A stretch of 64,000 nt of DNA from an uncultured Adlercreutzia sp. (GTDB taxonomy: Bacteria; Actinomycetota; Coriobacteriia; Coriobacteriales; Eggerthellaceae). The stretch spans positions 1-64,000 of the forward strand of contig CAJUSP010000004.1 of NCBI GenBank assembly GCA_910589165.1, written 5' to 3'. A program made the translations under genes and the position numbers. The notes beneath the pieces were generated by a model that was not told the DNA's origin, made no database searches, and saw only the letters and a program-made list of their open reading frames with translations. Of the stretch, positions 1 through 8,374 are shown in pieces. Positions within the stretch are counted from its first letter, which is position 1; each line of letters starts with the position of its first letter.

Positions 1-20
1 AGCCCACTGGGCTGTTTCGT

Positions 21-134
21 TCGCTGCGGAACTCGCTTGGTGAGCACCACCCCGTGTTCCTCTACGCTCTGCCACAGCTGAGTGATGGTGCAGAGGAGAC
101 GCCGGGTGTTCTGACCGAGCGAGTTCCGCAGCGA
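21..134. repeat. Long inverted repeat upstream of nifJ
   Basis: Arms at 21-41 and 114-134 are reverse complements over 21 bp with a single mismatch that would be a G-U pair in RNA. Partial complementarity continues inward (42-52 against 103-113). A separate 6-bp palindrome sits at the left edge (1-13). The stretch is non-coding and could fold into a long hairpin in the nifJ 5' region, or be a degenerate mobile-element end or intergenic repeat. Confidence 0.8.
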
Positions 135-135
135 C

Positions 136-160
136 TGGAAGTGTCCAGTGGACACTTCCA
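136..160. repeat. 25-bp near-perfect palindrome
   Basis: Two 12-bp arms (136-147 and 149-160) are exact reverse complements around a single G at 148. The core reads TGTCCAGTGGACA. It lies about 85 bp upstream of the nifJ start, next to the longer inverted repeat, so it is either a dimeric repressor site or part of the same composite repeat. No obvious promoter could be assigned. Confidence 0.75.
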
Positions 161-244
161 CAAAGCGAGGACTGTCTGAGCGAATCAGAATACCCGGCGG
201 CTCCGACCGGCGGGGAGTCGCAAGCTGATGAGAGAGGATTCATC

Positions 245-3200
245 ATGGGTACACGACAGGCTATGACGGGGATGGAGGCGGCGGCTCAGGCGGCTTATGC
301 GCTGTCGGACGCGGCCATGATCTTCCCCATTACGCCGGCCTCCCACATGGCCGAAACCGTCGAGCGGTGGGCAAGCCAAGGGCGCAGGAACTTCTTCGAC
401 CACACGGTGGCGGTGAAGGAGATGCAGTCGGAGAAGGGTGTGGCCGGCGCGCTGCACGGGTGTCTGGCCGGCGGAGCGCTGGGCACCACGATGACGGCCA
501 GCCAGGGCCTCATGCTCATGATTCCCAACATGTACAAGATCTCCGGCGAGATGCTGCCGGGCGTTTTCCACATTACCTGCCGGTCGCTGGCGGCCCACGC
601 GCTGTCCATTTTCGGCGACCATCAGGACCTTATGGCGGTGCGCGCCACGGGCGTGGCCATGCTGGGGTCGAGCTCGGTGCAGGAGTGCCAGGACCTCTCG
701 TGGGTGGCGCACCTGTCGGCCATCGACGGCAGCCTGCCCTTCGTGCACTTCTTCGACGGCTTCCGCACTTCCGACGAGGTGCAGACCATCGACGTCATTG
801 ACCCCGAGGTCATGCGTCCGCTCGTGAACTGGCAGGCCGTAAGCGCCTTCCGCCACCGCGCCATGGACCCGGAGCATCCCACGGTGCGCGGCACCGCCCA
901 GAACCCCGACATCTACTTCCAGAACCGCGAGGCGCCCAATGTCGCCTACGACGCGCTGCCCGGTATCGTGCAAAAGAACATGGACGCCCTGGCGAAGGTT
1001 ACGGGCCGGCAGTACCACCTGTTCGACTACGTGGGCGCGCCCGATGCCGAATACGTGGTGGTGACCATGGCCTCCAGCTGCGAGACCGTGGAGGCGGTGG
1101 TGAACGACTTGGTGGCCCAGGGGCAGAAGGTAGGCCTCGTGAAGGTGCGCCTGTATAGGCCGTTCTCGGCCGAGCATTTGCTGGCCGCGCTGCCGGCTAC
1201 GGTGCGCGCCGTGTGTGCGCTCGACCGCACCAAGGAGCCGGGCAGCTTGGGCGAGCCGCTGTTCCTCGATGTGATGGCCGCCGTGGCTGCCGCGCGTCCG
1301 GGCGTGCGCGTCATCGGAGGCCGTTACGGCCTCTCCTCCAAGGAGTTCGACCCGGCCCAGGCGAAAGCCGTCTTCGACAACTTGGCTGCAGCCTCGCCCA
1401 AAGCCCGCTTCACCGTGGGCATCACCGACGATGTCACGCACCTGTCTCTTGCGGTGCCCGCTTACCGGCTGCCCGCGCGCCAAAAGCTCACCCAGGCGGT
1501 GTTCTACGGCTTCGGCAGCGACGGCACGGTGAGCGCCAACAAGGTGGCGGCGCGCATCGTCAGCGACAGCGCCGACAAGTACGTGCAGGAGTACAGCTGG
1601 TTCGACTCCAAGAAGTCCGGCGGTTTGACCATCTCCTACATGCGCTTCGGCGACGAGCCGGTGCACGCCCCGTGGCTCATTACCGAGGCCGACTACCTGG
1701 CCTGCCACAAGGACATCTACGTGAAGCGCGGTTACGCCATGCTCGATAGGCTGCGTGAGGGCGGCACCTTCGTGTTGAACGCCTCGTGGACCGACGTGCG
1801 CTCCCTGGAGGCGCAGCTGCCGGCCGCTCTGCGACGCGCCATTGCCGCGAAGAAGGCCCGCTTCTATGTGATCGACGCCGCGGCGCTGGCGGCGCGGGAG
1901 GGCCTGGGGCCGCGCATCAACATGATCATGCAGACGGTGTTCTTCAAGCTGACCCAGGTTATGGACTTCGATAAGGCCGTGCGCCTGCTGAAGCAGGATG
2001 TGGCCCGGGTGTACGCCTCGAAGGGCGCCGATGTGGTGGCTCGCGACCAGAAGGCCATCGACCAAGCGGCCGCGGCCCTCGTGGAAATTGCCTACCCGAA
2101 AAGCTGGGCCGATGCCCGCGATGCGGGAGGGGCTCCCAGCGACTACGCTGCCGGAACAGGTGCCGCGCCGGCCGTGCGCCTGGGCTCGGTGCCCGGCGAG
2201 GATGCCTTCATCGAGAAGATCTTCCGCCCCATGGATGAGCTGCGCGGCAACGACCTTCCCGTCTCGGCCCTCGACCCTGCGGGCATCGTGCCCCCGGGCT
2301 CGGCCGAGTACGAGAAGCGCTGCGTGGCCTTCGAGATTCCCGAATGGGACGTTACCAAGTGCGTCCAGTGCTACGAGTGCTCGCTTGTGTGCTCGCACGC
2401 GGCTATTCGCCCCTACGTGGCCACCGACGACGAGCTGAAGGGCGCCCCGGCGAGCTTCGACACCAAGCCGGCGACCTTGAAGGAGCTTTCCGGCATGCAC
2501 TATCGCGTGCAGGTGTACCCCGAGGACTGCGTGGGCTGCGGCAGCTGCGCCGACAACTGCCCCGCGCCGGGCAAGGCTCTGGTTATGAAGCCTTTGGCCA
2601 GCCAGCTGGAAACGCAGAAGGCAAACCTCGCCTTCGGCCAGCGCAACATCTCCCTCAAAGACATCCAGGTGAGCACCGCCAGCATCGCGGGCACCCAGCT
2701 GCAGAAACCGCTGCTGGAGTTCTCCGGCTGCTGCGGCGGCTGCGGCGAGACGCCCTATGTGAAGCTGCTCACCCAGCTGTTCGGCGAGCGCCTCATCATT
2801 GCGAACGCCACGGGCTGCTCGTCCATCTGGGGCGCCTACATGCCCTCCATTCCCTATACGGTGCGGCCTGACGGGCGCGGGCCGGCCTGGGGCAACTCGC
2901 TGTTCGAGGACAACGGGGAGTTCGGCTACGGTATTGCCAAGGCGGTGAAGGTGCGTCGGCGCCACCTGGTGGACTTGGCGCGTCGGGCCGTGGGCGAGGC
3001 GGTGGACGATCCGGCTATCGCCAACCCCGTCGGCTCCGATGCCCAGCGCGAGATTGCCGGGGGCGCCGTGGCGGAAGCGACGGTCGCCGGCGCCGCGGAG
3101 GTTGCCTCGGGGACGCCTCTTTTCTCCGACGCTGTGACGGCGCTTCTGCGCGACTGGCTGGCGGCGGCCGACGATGTCGAGGCGGCCTACGGGCTCGGCC

Positions 3201-3994
3201 AGGCGGTTCGGCAGGCTCTGGCGCAGGAGCGCGACGGGCTGCCTGCCGAGGGGGCGGCCCGCGTCCTGGCCGACGAGATCCTCGACTACGGCGAGCTGTT
3301 CGGGAAGAAGAGCGTATGGGCCGTGGGCGGCGACGGCTGGGCCTACGATATCGGCTACGGCGGCTTGGACGAGGTGCTGGCCTCGGGCGAGAACATCAAC
3401 GTGCTCGTGCTGGACACCGAGGGCTATTCCAACACCGGCGGGGAGATGTCGAAGGCCACCGAGCTTTCCAGCGTGTCCGGGTTCACCCTGGACGGCAAGC
3501 CCACGCCCCGCAAGGACCTGGGGCGCATGTGCATGCAGTACGACTACGTGTACGTGGCCCAGGTGTGCCTGGGGGCGAACATGGAGCAGACCATCACGGC
3601 CCTGCGCGAGGCCGAGGCCTACGACGGCCCCTCCATCGTCATCGCGCTGTGTCCCTGCATCAGCTGGGGCATCAAGGGCGGCATGAGCACCAACCTGCGG
3701 GTGGCCCGCGAGGGCGTGCATGCCGGCTACTGGCCGCTGTTCCGCTTCAACCCCGCCCTGCGCGGGGAAGGGAAAGACCCGCTCGTGCTCGACTACCATG
3801 CGCCGGATGGCTCCCTCGACGACTTCCTCGCCCGCCAGGACCGCTTCACCTCGCTCATGCAGCGCGACCCCCAGGTGGCCCGCACCCTGCACAGCGAGCT
3901 TGCCAAAGACCTCGCTCGCGAGTACACCGAGATGGAGCGCGAGGTGAAGGGGTACGCCCCGCCGGCGCCAGCCGTTGACGGTTGTCAACAATAA
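245..3994 (+). CDS. nifJ: Pyruvate:ferredoxin (flavodoxin) oxidoreductase
   Basis: Single-chain 1249-residue enzyme that oxidises pyruvate with CoA to acetyl-CoA and CO2, passing electrons to ferredoxin in the cytoplasm. The N-terminal pyrimidine domain carries the TGMEAAAQAAYALSD and FPITPASHMAE motifs. Two [4Fe-4S] motifs follow: CVQCYECSLVC near residue 705 and CVGCGSCADNC near 762. The TPP part shows SGCCGGCGETPYVK, NATGCSSIWG and GDGWAYDIG (about residue 1028) followed by NTGGEMSKAT. Length and domain order match the family. The start has a purine-rich SD-like stretch (GAGAGGA). It appears monocistronic and marks an anaerobic fermentative or respiring lifestyle. Confidence 0.97.
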   Translation: MGTRQAMTGMEAAAQAAYALSDAAMIFPITPASHMAETVERWASQGRRNFFDHTVAVKEMQSEKGVAGALHGCLAGGALGTTMTASQGLMLMIPNMYKISGEMLPGVFHITCRSLAAHALSIFGDHQDLMAVRATGVAMLGSSSVQECQDLSWVAHLSAIDGSLPFVHFFDGFRTSDEVQTIDVIDPEVMRPLVNWQAVSAFRHRAMDPEHPTVRGTAQNPDIYFQNREAPNVAYDALPGIVQKNMDALAKVTGRQYHLFDYVGAPDAEYVVVTMASSCETVEAVVNDLVAQGQKVGLVKVRLYRPFSAEHLLAALPATVRAVCALDRTKEPGSLGEPLFLDVMAAVAAARPGVRVIGGRYGLSSKEFDPAQAKAVFDNLAAASPKARFTVGITDDVTHLSLAVPAYRLPARQKLTQAVFYGFGSDGTVSANKVAARIVSDSADKYVQEYSWFDSKKSGGLTISYMRFGDEPVHAPWLITEADYLACHKDIYVKRGYAMLDRLREGGTFVLNASWTDVRSLEAQLPAALRRAIAAKKARFYVIDAAALAAREGLGPRINMIMQTVFFKLTQVMDFDKAVRLLKQDVARVYASKGADVVARDQKAIDQAAAALVEIAYPKSWADARDAGGAPSDYAAGTGAAPAVRLGSVPGEDAFIEKIFRPMDELRGNDLPVSALDPAGIVPPGSAEYEKRCVAFEIPEWDVTKCVQCYECSLVCSHAAIRPYVATDDELKGAPASFDTKPATLKELSGMHYRVQVYPEDCVGCGSCADNCPAPGKALVMKPLASQLETQKANLAFGQRNISLKDIQVSTASIAGTQLQKPLLEFSGCCGGCGETPYVKLLTQLFGERLIIANATGCSSIWGAYMPSIPYTVRPDGRGPAWGNSLFEDNGEFGYGIAKAVKVRRRHLVDLARRAVGEAVDDPAIANPVGSDAQREIAGGAVAEATVAGAAEVASGTPLFSDAVTALLRDWLAAADDVEAAYGLGQAVRQALAQERDGLPAEGAARVLADEILDYGELFGKKSVWAVGGDGWAYDIGYGGLDEVLASGENINVLVLDTEGYSNTGGEMSKATELSSVSGFTLDGKPTPRKDLGRMCMQYDYVYVAQVCLGANMEQTITALREAEAYDGPSIVIALCPCISWGIKGGMSTNLRVAREGVHAGYWPLFRFNPALRGEGKDPLVLDYHAPDGSLDDFLARQDRFTSLMQRDPQVARTLHSELAKDLAREYTEMEREVKGYAPPAPAVDGCQQ

Positions 3995-4015
3995 CGTCAC
4001 AAACCAATGCCGACC

Positions 4016-4043
4016 TTGCCCCTCAACAATACACCGCTATACT
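4016..4043 (+). promoter_or_regulatory. Candidate sigma-70-type promoter
   Basis: TTGCCC (4016-4021) and TATACT (4038-4043) are separated by 16 bp, directly upstream of the membrane-protein gene starting at 4081. Assigned by pattern only. Confidence 0.5.
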
Positions 4044-4080
4044 GAGGGAGTTGCAATATCCGTTCGAAAAGGAGAGCGTC

Positions 4081-4854
4081 ATGAACACCAATCATGCGAA
4101 GGCCATCAAGGGCATGAGCATTGCCAATATCGTGCTGGCGGCCCTGGGGCTGCTGGGCGTGCTGGCCATTTGGGCCATGCTGGGCGCCGGCGGAGCTGCC
4201 ATCGACGGCTCGGGCTACGATTACTTCTACACCGACGACGGCTACTACATTGAGGCGAGCGACGTCACGGCCATTCTGGGCATGCTCGGCGGCCTGGTGG
4301 GCTTTTTGTTCGTCGGCTGCGTACTCGTGCTGGTGGCGGGCATCATCGGCGTGCGCGGCGCCGCGGCGCCCGAGAAGCTGAAGGGCGTGATGGTGTGGAA
4401 CATCGTGGGCGCGGTGGCCGCCCTTATCACTGGCAGCTGGATCTCGCTCGTGTTGTGCATTATCGTGGCGGTGTTCGCCAACAAGGATAAGAAGCTCTAC
4501 GGTGCGCCGGCGGCTCCGGTCTACGCGCCTTATGGCGCGGCCCCGGTGGCGCCGGCCGCTGCTCCCCAGCAGCCCTACACGGCCCCGGCGCCAGTGACGC
4601 CGACGGTGCCCGTGGCTGCCGAGGCCGTGACGGCCACCGAGGCGGTGGCCTGCGACACGGGCGCGGCTCCAGTTCCCGTTGCCGTGGAGGAGACCGTGGC
4701 CGAAGGCACCTTCGCGCCGGCTGAGACGGCCGCCGAGGCCCAGGCTGCCGCCGAGGCGCCTGCCGTGGTGCTTCCCGACAACAATGTGGAAGAGGTGGCC
4801 GACAGCGTGACGGTGGTGGAGGTTCCCGCCGACGAGGACAAGCCGAACGCGTAA
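4081..4854 (+). CDS. Multi-pass membrane protein with Ala/Pro/Glu-rich tail
   Basis: Protein of 257 residues. The ATG at 4081 is chosen because AAGGAG lies 6 bp upstream; an upstream in-frame start would run through the promoter. Three hydrophobic segments are visible: an N-terminal one, one around FLFVGCVLVLVAGIIGVRGA, and one around ITGSWISLVLCIIVAVFANK. They are followed by a low-complexity tail of about 100 residues that is rich in Ala, Pro, Val and Glu. The overall shape resembles small DUF4064/DUF4190-type membrane proteins, but I cannot assign a family or function. It has its own promoter and is followed by a terminator hairpin. Confidence 0.75.
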   Translation: MNTNHAKAIKGMSIANIVLAALGLLGVLAIWAMLGAGGAAIDGSGYDYFYTDDGYYIEASDVTAILGMLGGLVGFLFVGCVLVLVAGIIGVRGAAAPEKLKGVMVWNIVGAVAALITGSWISLVLCIIVAVFANKDKKLYGAPAAPVYAPYGAAPVAPAAAPQQPYTAPAPVTPTVPVAAEAVTATEAVACDTGAAPVPVAVEETVAEGTFAPAETAAEAQAAAEAPAVVLPDNNVEEVADSVTVVEVPADEDKPNA

Positions 4855-4900
4855 CGCTGGCTCGCCCGCCGTCGCGGGCGCGAGAGGCGAGCGGTTGCTG

Positions 4901-4930
4901 GAGCCGGGCCCGAGGGCCCGGCTCCTTTGC
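4901..4930 (+). terminator. Rho-independent-like terminator
   Basis: An 11-bp perfect GC-rich stem (4901-4911 with 4914-4924) with a 2-nt loop is followed by CTTTGCGTTT. The T-tract is weak, but the position 46 bp after a stop codon fits termination. Confidence 0.65.
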
Positions 4931-5028
4931 GTTTCGGCGGCTAAATGCCGATGAAACACCTCATCAAAGGGCATATCGGGCGCATTTCGATGGACAAATT
5001 GTGGGCAATTGCCCGCCAGGGGCCGTCT

Positions 5029-5059
5029 CGCGCCTTTTCGGTGTGCCCGAAGGGGCGCG
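5029..5059 (+). promoter_or_regulatory. Stable hairpin in the leader of the molybdoenzyme operon
   Basis: Arms 5029-5041 and 5047-5059 pair over 13 bp (two G-U pairs) with a 5-nt loop and are followed by TTGTGTG. It lies about 90 bp before the ATG at 5147. It may be a leader attenuator or a second terminator for the preceding gene; the sequence does not decide. Confidence 0.5.
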
Positions 5060-5146
5060 TTGTGTGAAAATGAACGGCAAAGAGACAAGGTGTGAATAAG
5101 GGCGCGCACGGGGTTCGGCGCCCCTTCGAGGAGATAGGGTTCGTTC

Positions 5147-8100
5147 ATGGAGCTGACGCGCAGAGGCTTTCTGGCTGGGGCCGGCGCCGTGGTAGCGGCC
5201 GGCGCGGCGGGCGGCTTGGCAACTCCGGCGGCCTGGGCCGACGAGGAGCCGACGGAAGGCGGCGAAGGCGCCGCGGCCGCTGAGGCGCCGGCGGGGCCGA
5301 TCGCATTCTGCGAGGGCTGCCCGGGCGGCTGCACGGCGGTGCTCGAGGTGGAGGACGGCTGCATCGCGGCCGTGCGGGGCGATGGCGCCAACCCGGTGAG
5401 CGAGGGCAAGCTGTGCCTGCGGGGCCAGCAGATGGGCTCGCTGTACGGGAACGGGCCGGCGTCCGCTGCGGCGGAGGACGCCGAGACGTCCGCGGACGAG
5501 GATGCGCCGGCCGTAGAGGCTGCTGCTTCCTATCGCCTGGCGAGCCCGCGCGTGCGCCGCGCCGGGTCGGAGGCGTGGGAAGACATCTCCTGGGACATGG
5601 CCCTCGGCGAGATCGCCGCGCTTGTCAAGGAGACGCGCGACGCCACCTTTGAGGAGGCGGTAGGCGAGGTGCCGGTGATGCGCACCCAGGCCCTGGCGAG
5701 CTTCGGGGGCGCCCGCTTCACGGCTGAGGAGCAGTACCTGCTGTGCAAGGCCCTGCGCAGCTGGGGCATGGTGAACGTGGACAGCGAGGCGGCCTTGGGG
5801 CGCCGCGCCTTCGCCGAGGGGTGCGCGTCTACCTTCGGCATCGCCGAGCCCGACGGGTCGTGGGCTGATATCGCCAACGCCGACGTCATTGTGACCGTGG
5901 GATCGGACCACGGGGCGAGCTGCCCGGTGAGCCTGCGCTGGATCGAGCGCGCCCGCGAGCGGGGAGCTACCTGGATCGTCATCGACCCCATCCGCACCCG
6001 GACGGCCGAGATGGCCGATTTGCACGTGGCGATTCGCCCCGGTACCGACGTGGCCTTTTTCTGCGGCCTCGCCAAGTACCTGCGCGACGGCGGCCTGTGG
6101 CAGCCGGAGTACGTTCTGAACTACACGAACGCCTCCTATCTGCTGGACCCGGCGTTCAGCTTCGATGCCGCCACGGGCCTGTTCTTCGGGTGGGATCCGG
6201 TGGCCGGTACCTACGACAAGGCCAGCTGGGGGTACCAAAGCGACGGCTTCGAGACTTGGAACATGCGCTTCGACGGCGAGTTCTCCTGGGTGCGGGGCGA
6301 GGGGGTCCCCGTGTGGACCATTCCCTCGCAGCCCAAGGTGACGCGCGACATCACCCTGCAAGACCCCGCCTGCACCTGGGTGCGTTGGGGCGAGTTTCTG
6401 GCGCGCTACGACCTGGACACGGTGGCAACGGTATGCGGCGTGGGGCGCGACGTGCTGGAGCAGGCCTACGGCACGATCGGCGCCACGGCGGCCGCGGAGA
6501 AGGCGGCCAAGATCCTGGCCGGTCCCGGCCTTACGCAACACGGTACAGGCGCCCAGGCCGTGCGCGCCGCGGCGGCGGCCCAGCTGGTGCTGGGAAATAT
6601 CGGCGTGGTAGGCGGCGGCATGAGCTATATGGGCGGCGAGCCCAACGAGATCATGGCCGACGCCGTGGGGCTCTCGCCCGAGGCGTTCTGCGGCGGACTG
6701 CCGTGGCCAAGCGAAGACACCGCCGATCTGCAGGGATGGCTCGAGGCCCATACTGAGCCGGCGGGCCGCGGGTCGACGCGGCCTAAGGCCCTCGTTTCGG
6801 CTTTGCGGGAATGGTGGGGCGATGCGTCGGTAAGCGAGGAGGACTACGGGTTCGACTGGTTGCCGAAGCGCCCGACGGCGGTTCCCTCGTTGGGCGACGG
6901 GCTGCGCAGCGCGTCGCTCCAAGGGTGCTTCTTGTGGGGTTGCGACGCGGTAGCGCGCGCCGTTAACGGCGTGGGGGCCGATGAGCTGGGTACCCTCTCG
7001 TGGCTCGTGGTGGCCGACGGCGCCCCGAATCTGGCCGCCGAGTTCTGGATGCAGGCCGAAGACGCCTCGCAGCAGCAGACGACGGTCTACCAGCTGCCTT
7101 TGGCCGAGGGCCCCGAGAAGGCGGGGCTGCGCTGCGGATCCGACCGCGTTCTTCAGTGGGCCGATGCGGCGGTGGCTCCCTTTGGCGAGAGCCGTGCGCC
7201 GGCGGAGGTCGTCTGCGAGCTGTGGGAGCGCGTCTTCAACCTCTACGACACGAAGGGCGGCACGGCCATCACCCCCATTCTGAATGCGAAATGGGATTAC
7301 GCCTCCGGCGGTGTTCCCGATCTGACCCGCGTTGCCTGGGCGCTTAACGGCTACGTGGTGGAGGACAGCGATCTGGCCGGCGGCGCGCCGCTGCTTATCG
7401 AAGGTGCCGACGGGTTGCGGGCCGACGGCGCGGTGGCCTGCGCGGTCGCCCCGCTGGCGGGCTGCTGGGGCAACGGGGAGGCTGCGGCCGATGTGGCCGT
7501 GCAGCCGGTGGGCTTGCGGGACGGCTCGGATGAGTCGGGGCTGGCCCTGTTCGGCGCCTGGGGCTTCGCGTGGCCCGGCAACGTGCGCCTTCGGGGCAAC
7601 CGCGCGAGCGCGAACTTGGCCGGGCAGCCCTGGGTGCGCGAACGGCCCGTGCTGACGTGGGACGGCCAGACGTGGGTCGGCGCCGATAAGCCCGATTTCC
7701 CGGTGCTGCGCGAGGGGCGCTGGATCGAGCCCGACAACTGCGCGTTCCCCGGCCTGTGGGAGCAGGTGGCCCTCTTCGCGAGCGACCGGATGGACGACGG
7801 GCCGTTCCCCGAGCACTACGAGTCCTTGGAGTCGCCCCTCAACAACCGGCTGAACACAGCCTACGCCTCGCCGGTGGTGATGGCGGCCGCCTCGCGCTCG
7901 GCGAAGAGCGACACGGCGGTCGACGACGCGGTGGCCGAGGCGCTCGCGCCCGACTACGCGGAGGTGCAGGCCGACCGGCAGACGTACCCCATTGCGGCGG
8001 TCGTGTGCGGCGACGGGCGCTCCAACGCCGACCGGGCGCGTTGCGAGGCGCTCGCGGCAGTGGAGCCGGGGTGCTTCGTGGAGATGTCGCCGACGCTGGC

Positions 8101-8365
8101 GCGCATTCGCGGCCTTGCGACGGGGGATAGGGCCCGGGTGTTCAACGGGCGCGCCTCTATGACGGCCCCGGTGCTGGTAACCGAGCGCCTTGCGCCGTTT
8201 TTGTGCGAGGAGAGCGAGGCCCACTACGTGGTGCTGAACGGGGTCGCCTACGGCCAGGAGGAGGATCCGGCGTGCTGCTGGGCCGCCCTGGCGCCCGCGT
8301 CGGTGTCGCCGGTGGGCGGCGCGCGGGATCTCAAGGGATTTTTAGTCGATATCGAGAAGGCCTAG
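5147..8365 (+). CDS. Tat-exported molybdopterin oxidoreductase, catalytic subunit (DMSO reductase family)
   Basis: Protein of 1072 residues with an N-terminal twin-arginine signal (TRRGFLAGAG, residues 4-13, then an Ala/Gly-rich segment ending near AWA). An [4Fe-4S]-type motif follows, with cysteines near residues 55, 58, 62 and 90. Molybdopterin-binding segments such as ADVIVTVGSDHG and GATWIVIDPIRTRTAEMADL are typical of the family. The protein should act outside the membrane as a reductase or dehydrogenase of an unknown substrate. It is larger than many family members. The next gene, 9 bp downstream, encodes its Fe-S partner. No NrfD/DmsC-type membrane subunit lies nearby. Confidence 0.93.
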   Translation: MELTRRGFLAGAGAVVAAGAAGGLATPAAWADEEPTEGGEGAAAAEAPAGPIAFCEGCPGGCTAVLEVEDGCIAAVRGDGANPVSEGKLCLRGQQMGSLYGNGPASAAAEDAETSADEDAPAVEAAASYRLASPRVRRAGSEAWEDISWDMALGEIAALVKETRDATFEEAVGEVPVMRTQALASFGGARFTAEEQYLLCKALRSWGMVNVDSEAALGRRAFAEGCASTFGIAEPDGSWADIANADVIVTVGSDHGASCPVSLRWIERARERGATWIVIDPIRTRTAEMADLHVAIRPGTDVAFFCGLAKYLRDGGLWQPEYVLNYTNASYLLDPAFSFDAATGLFFGWDPVAGTYDKASWGYQSDGFETWNMRFDGEFSWVRGEGVPVWTIPSQPKVTRDITLQDPACTWVRWGEFLARYDLDTVATVCGVGRDVLEQAYGTIGATAAAEKAAKILAGPGLTQHGTGAQAVRAAAAAQLVLGNIGVVGGGMSYMGGEPNEIMADAVGLSPEAFCGGLPWPSEDTADLQGWLEAHTEPAGRGSTRPKALVSALREWWGDASVSEEDYGFDWLPKRPTAVPSLGDGLRSASLQGCFLWGCDAVARAVNGVGADELGTLSWLVVADGAPNLAAEFWMQAEDASQQQTTVYQLPLAEGPEKAGLRCGSDRVLQWADAAVAPFGESRAPAEVVCELWERVFNLYDTKGGTAITPILNAKWDYASGGVPDLTRVAWALNGYVVEDSDLAGGAPLLIEGADGLRADGAVACAVAPLAGCWGNGEAAADVAVQPVGLRDGSDESGLALFGAWGFAWPGNVRLRGNRASANLAGQPWVRERPVLTWDGQTWVGADKPDFPVLREGRWIEPDNCAFPGLWEQVALFASDRMDDGPFPEHYESLESPLNNRLNTAYASPVVMAAASRSAKSDTAVDDAVAEALAPDYAEVQADRQTYPIAAVVCGDGRSNADRARCEALAAVEPGCFVEMSPTLARIRGLATGDRARVFNGRASMTAPVLVTERLAPFLCEESEAHYVVLNGVAYGQEEDPACCWAALAPASVSPVGGARDLKGFLVDIEKA

Positions 8366-8374
8366 GGGAGCATC

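Noticed and set aside
185..4000. 1271-codon open frame antisense to nifJ
   Set aside because: Shadow of GC-rich codon usage; composition is His/Arg/Gly-rich with no family signatures, while the plus strand encodes a full PFOR.
4964..8224. 1086-codon minus-strand frame opposite the molybdoenzyme
   Set aside because: Same cause; low-complexity Arg/Gly/His composition and no SD or conserved motifs.
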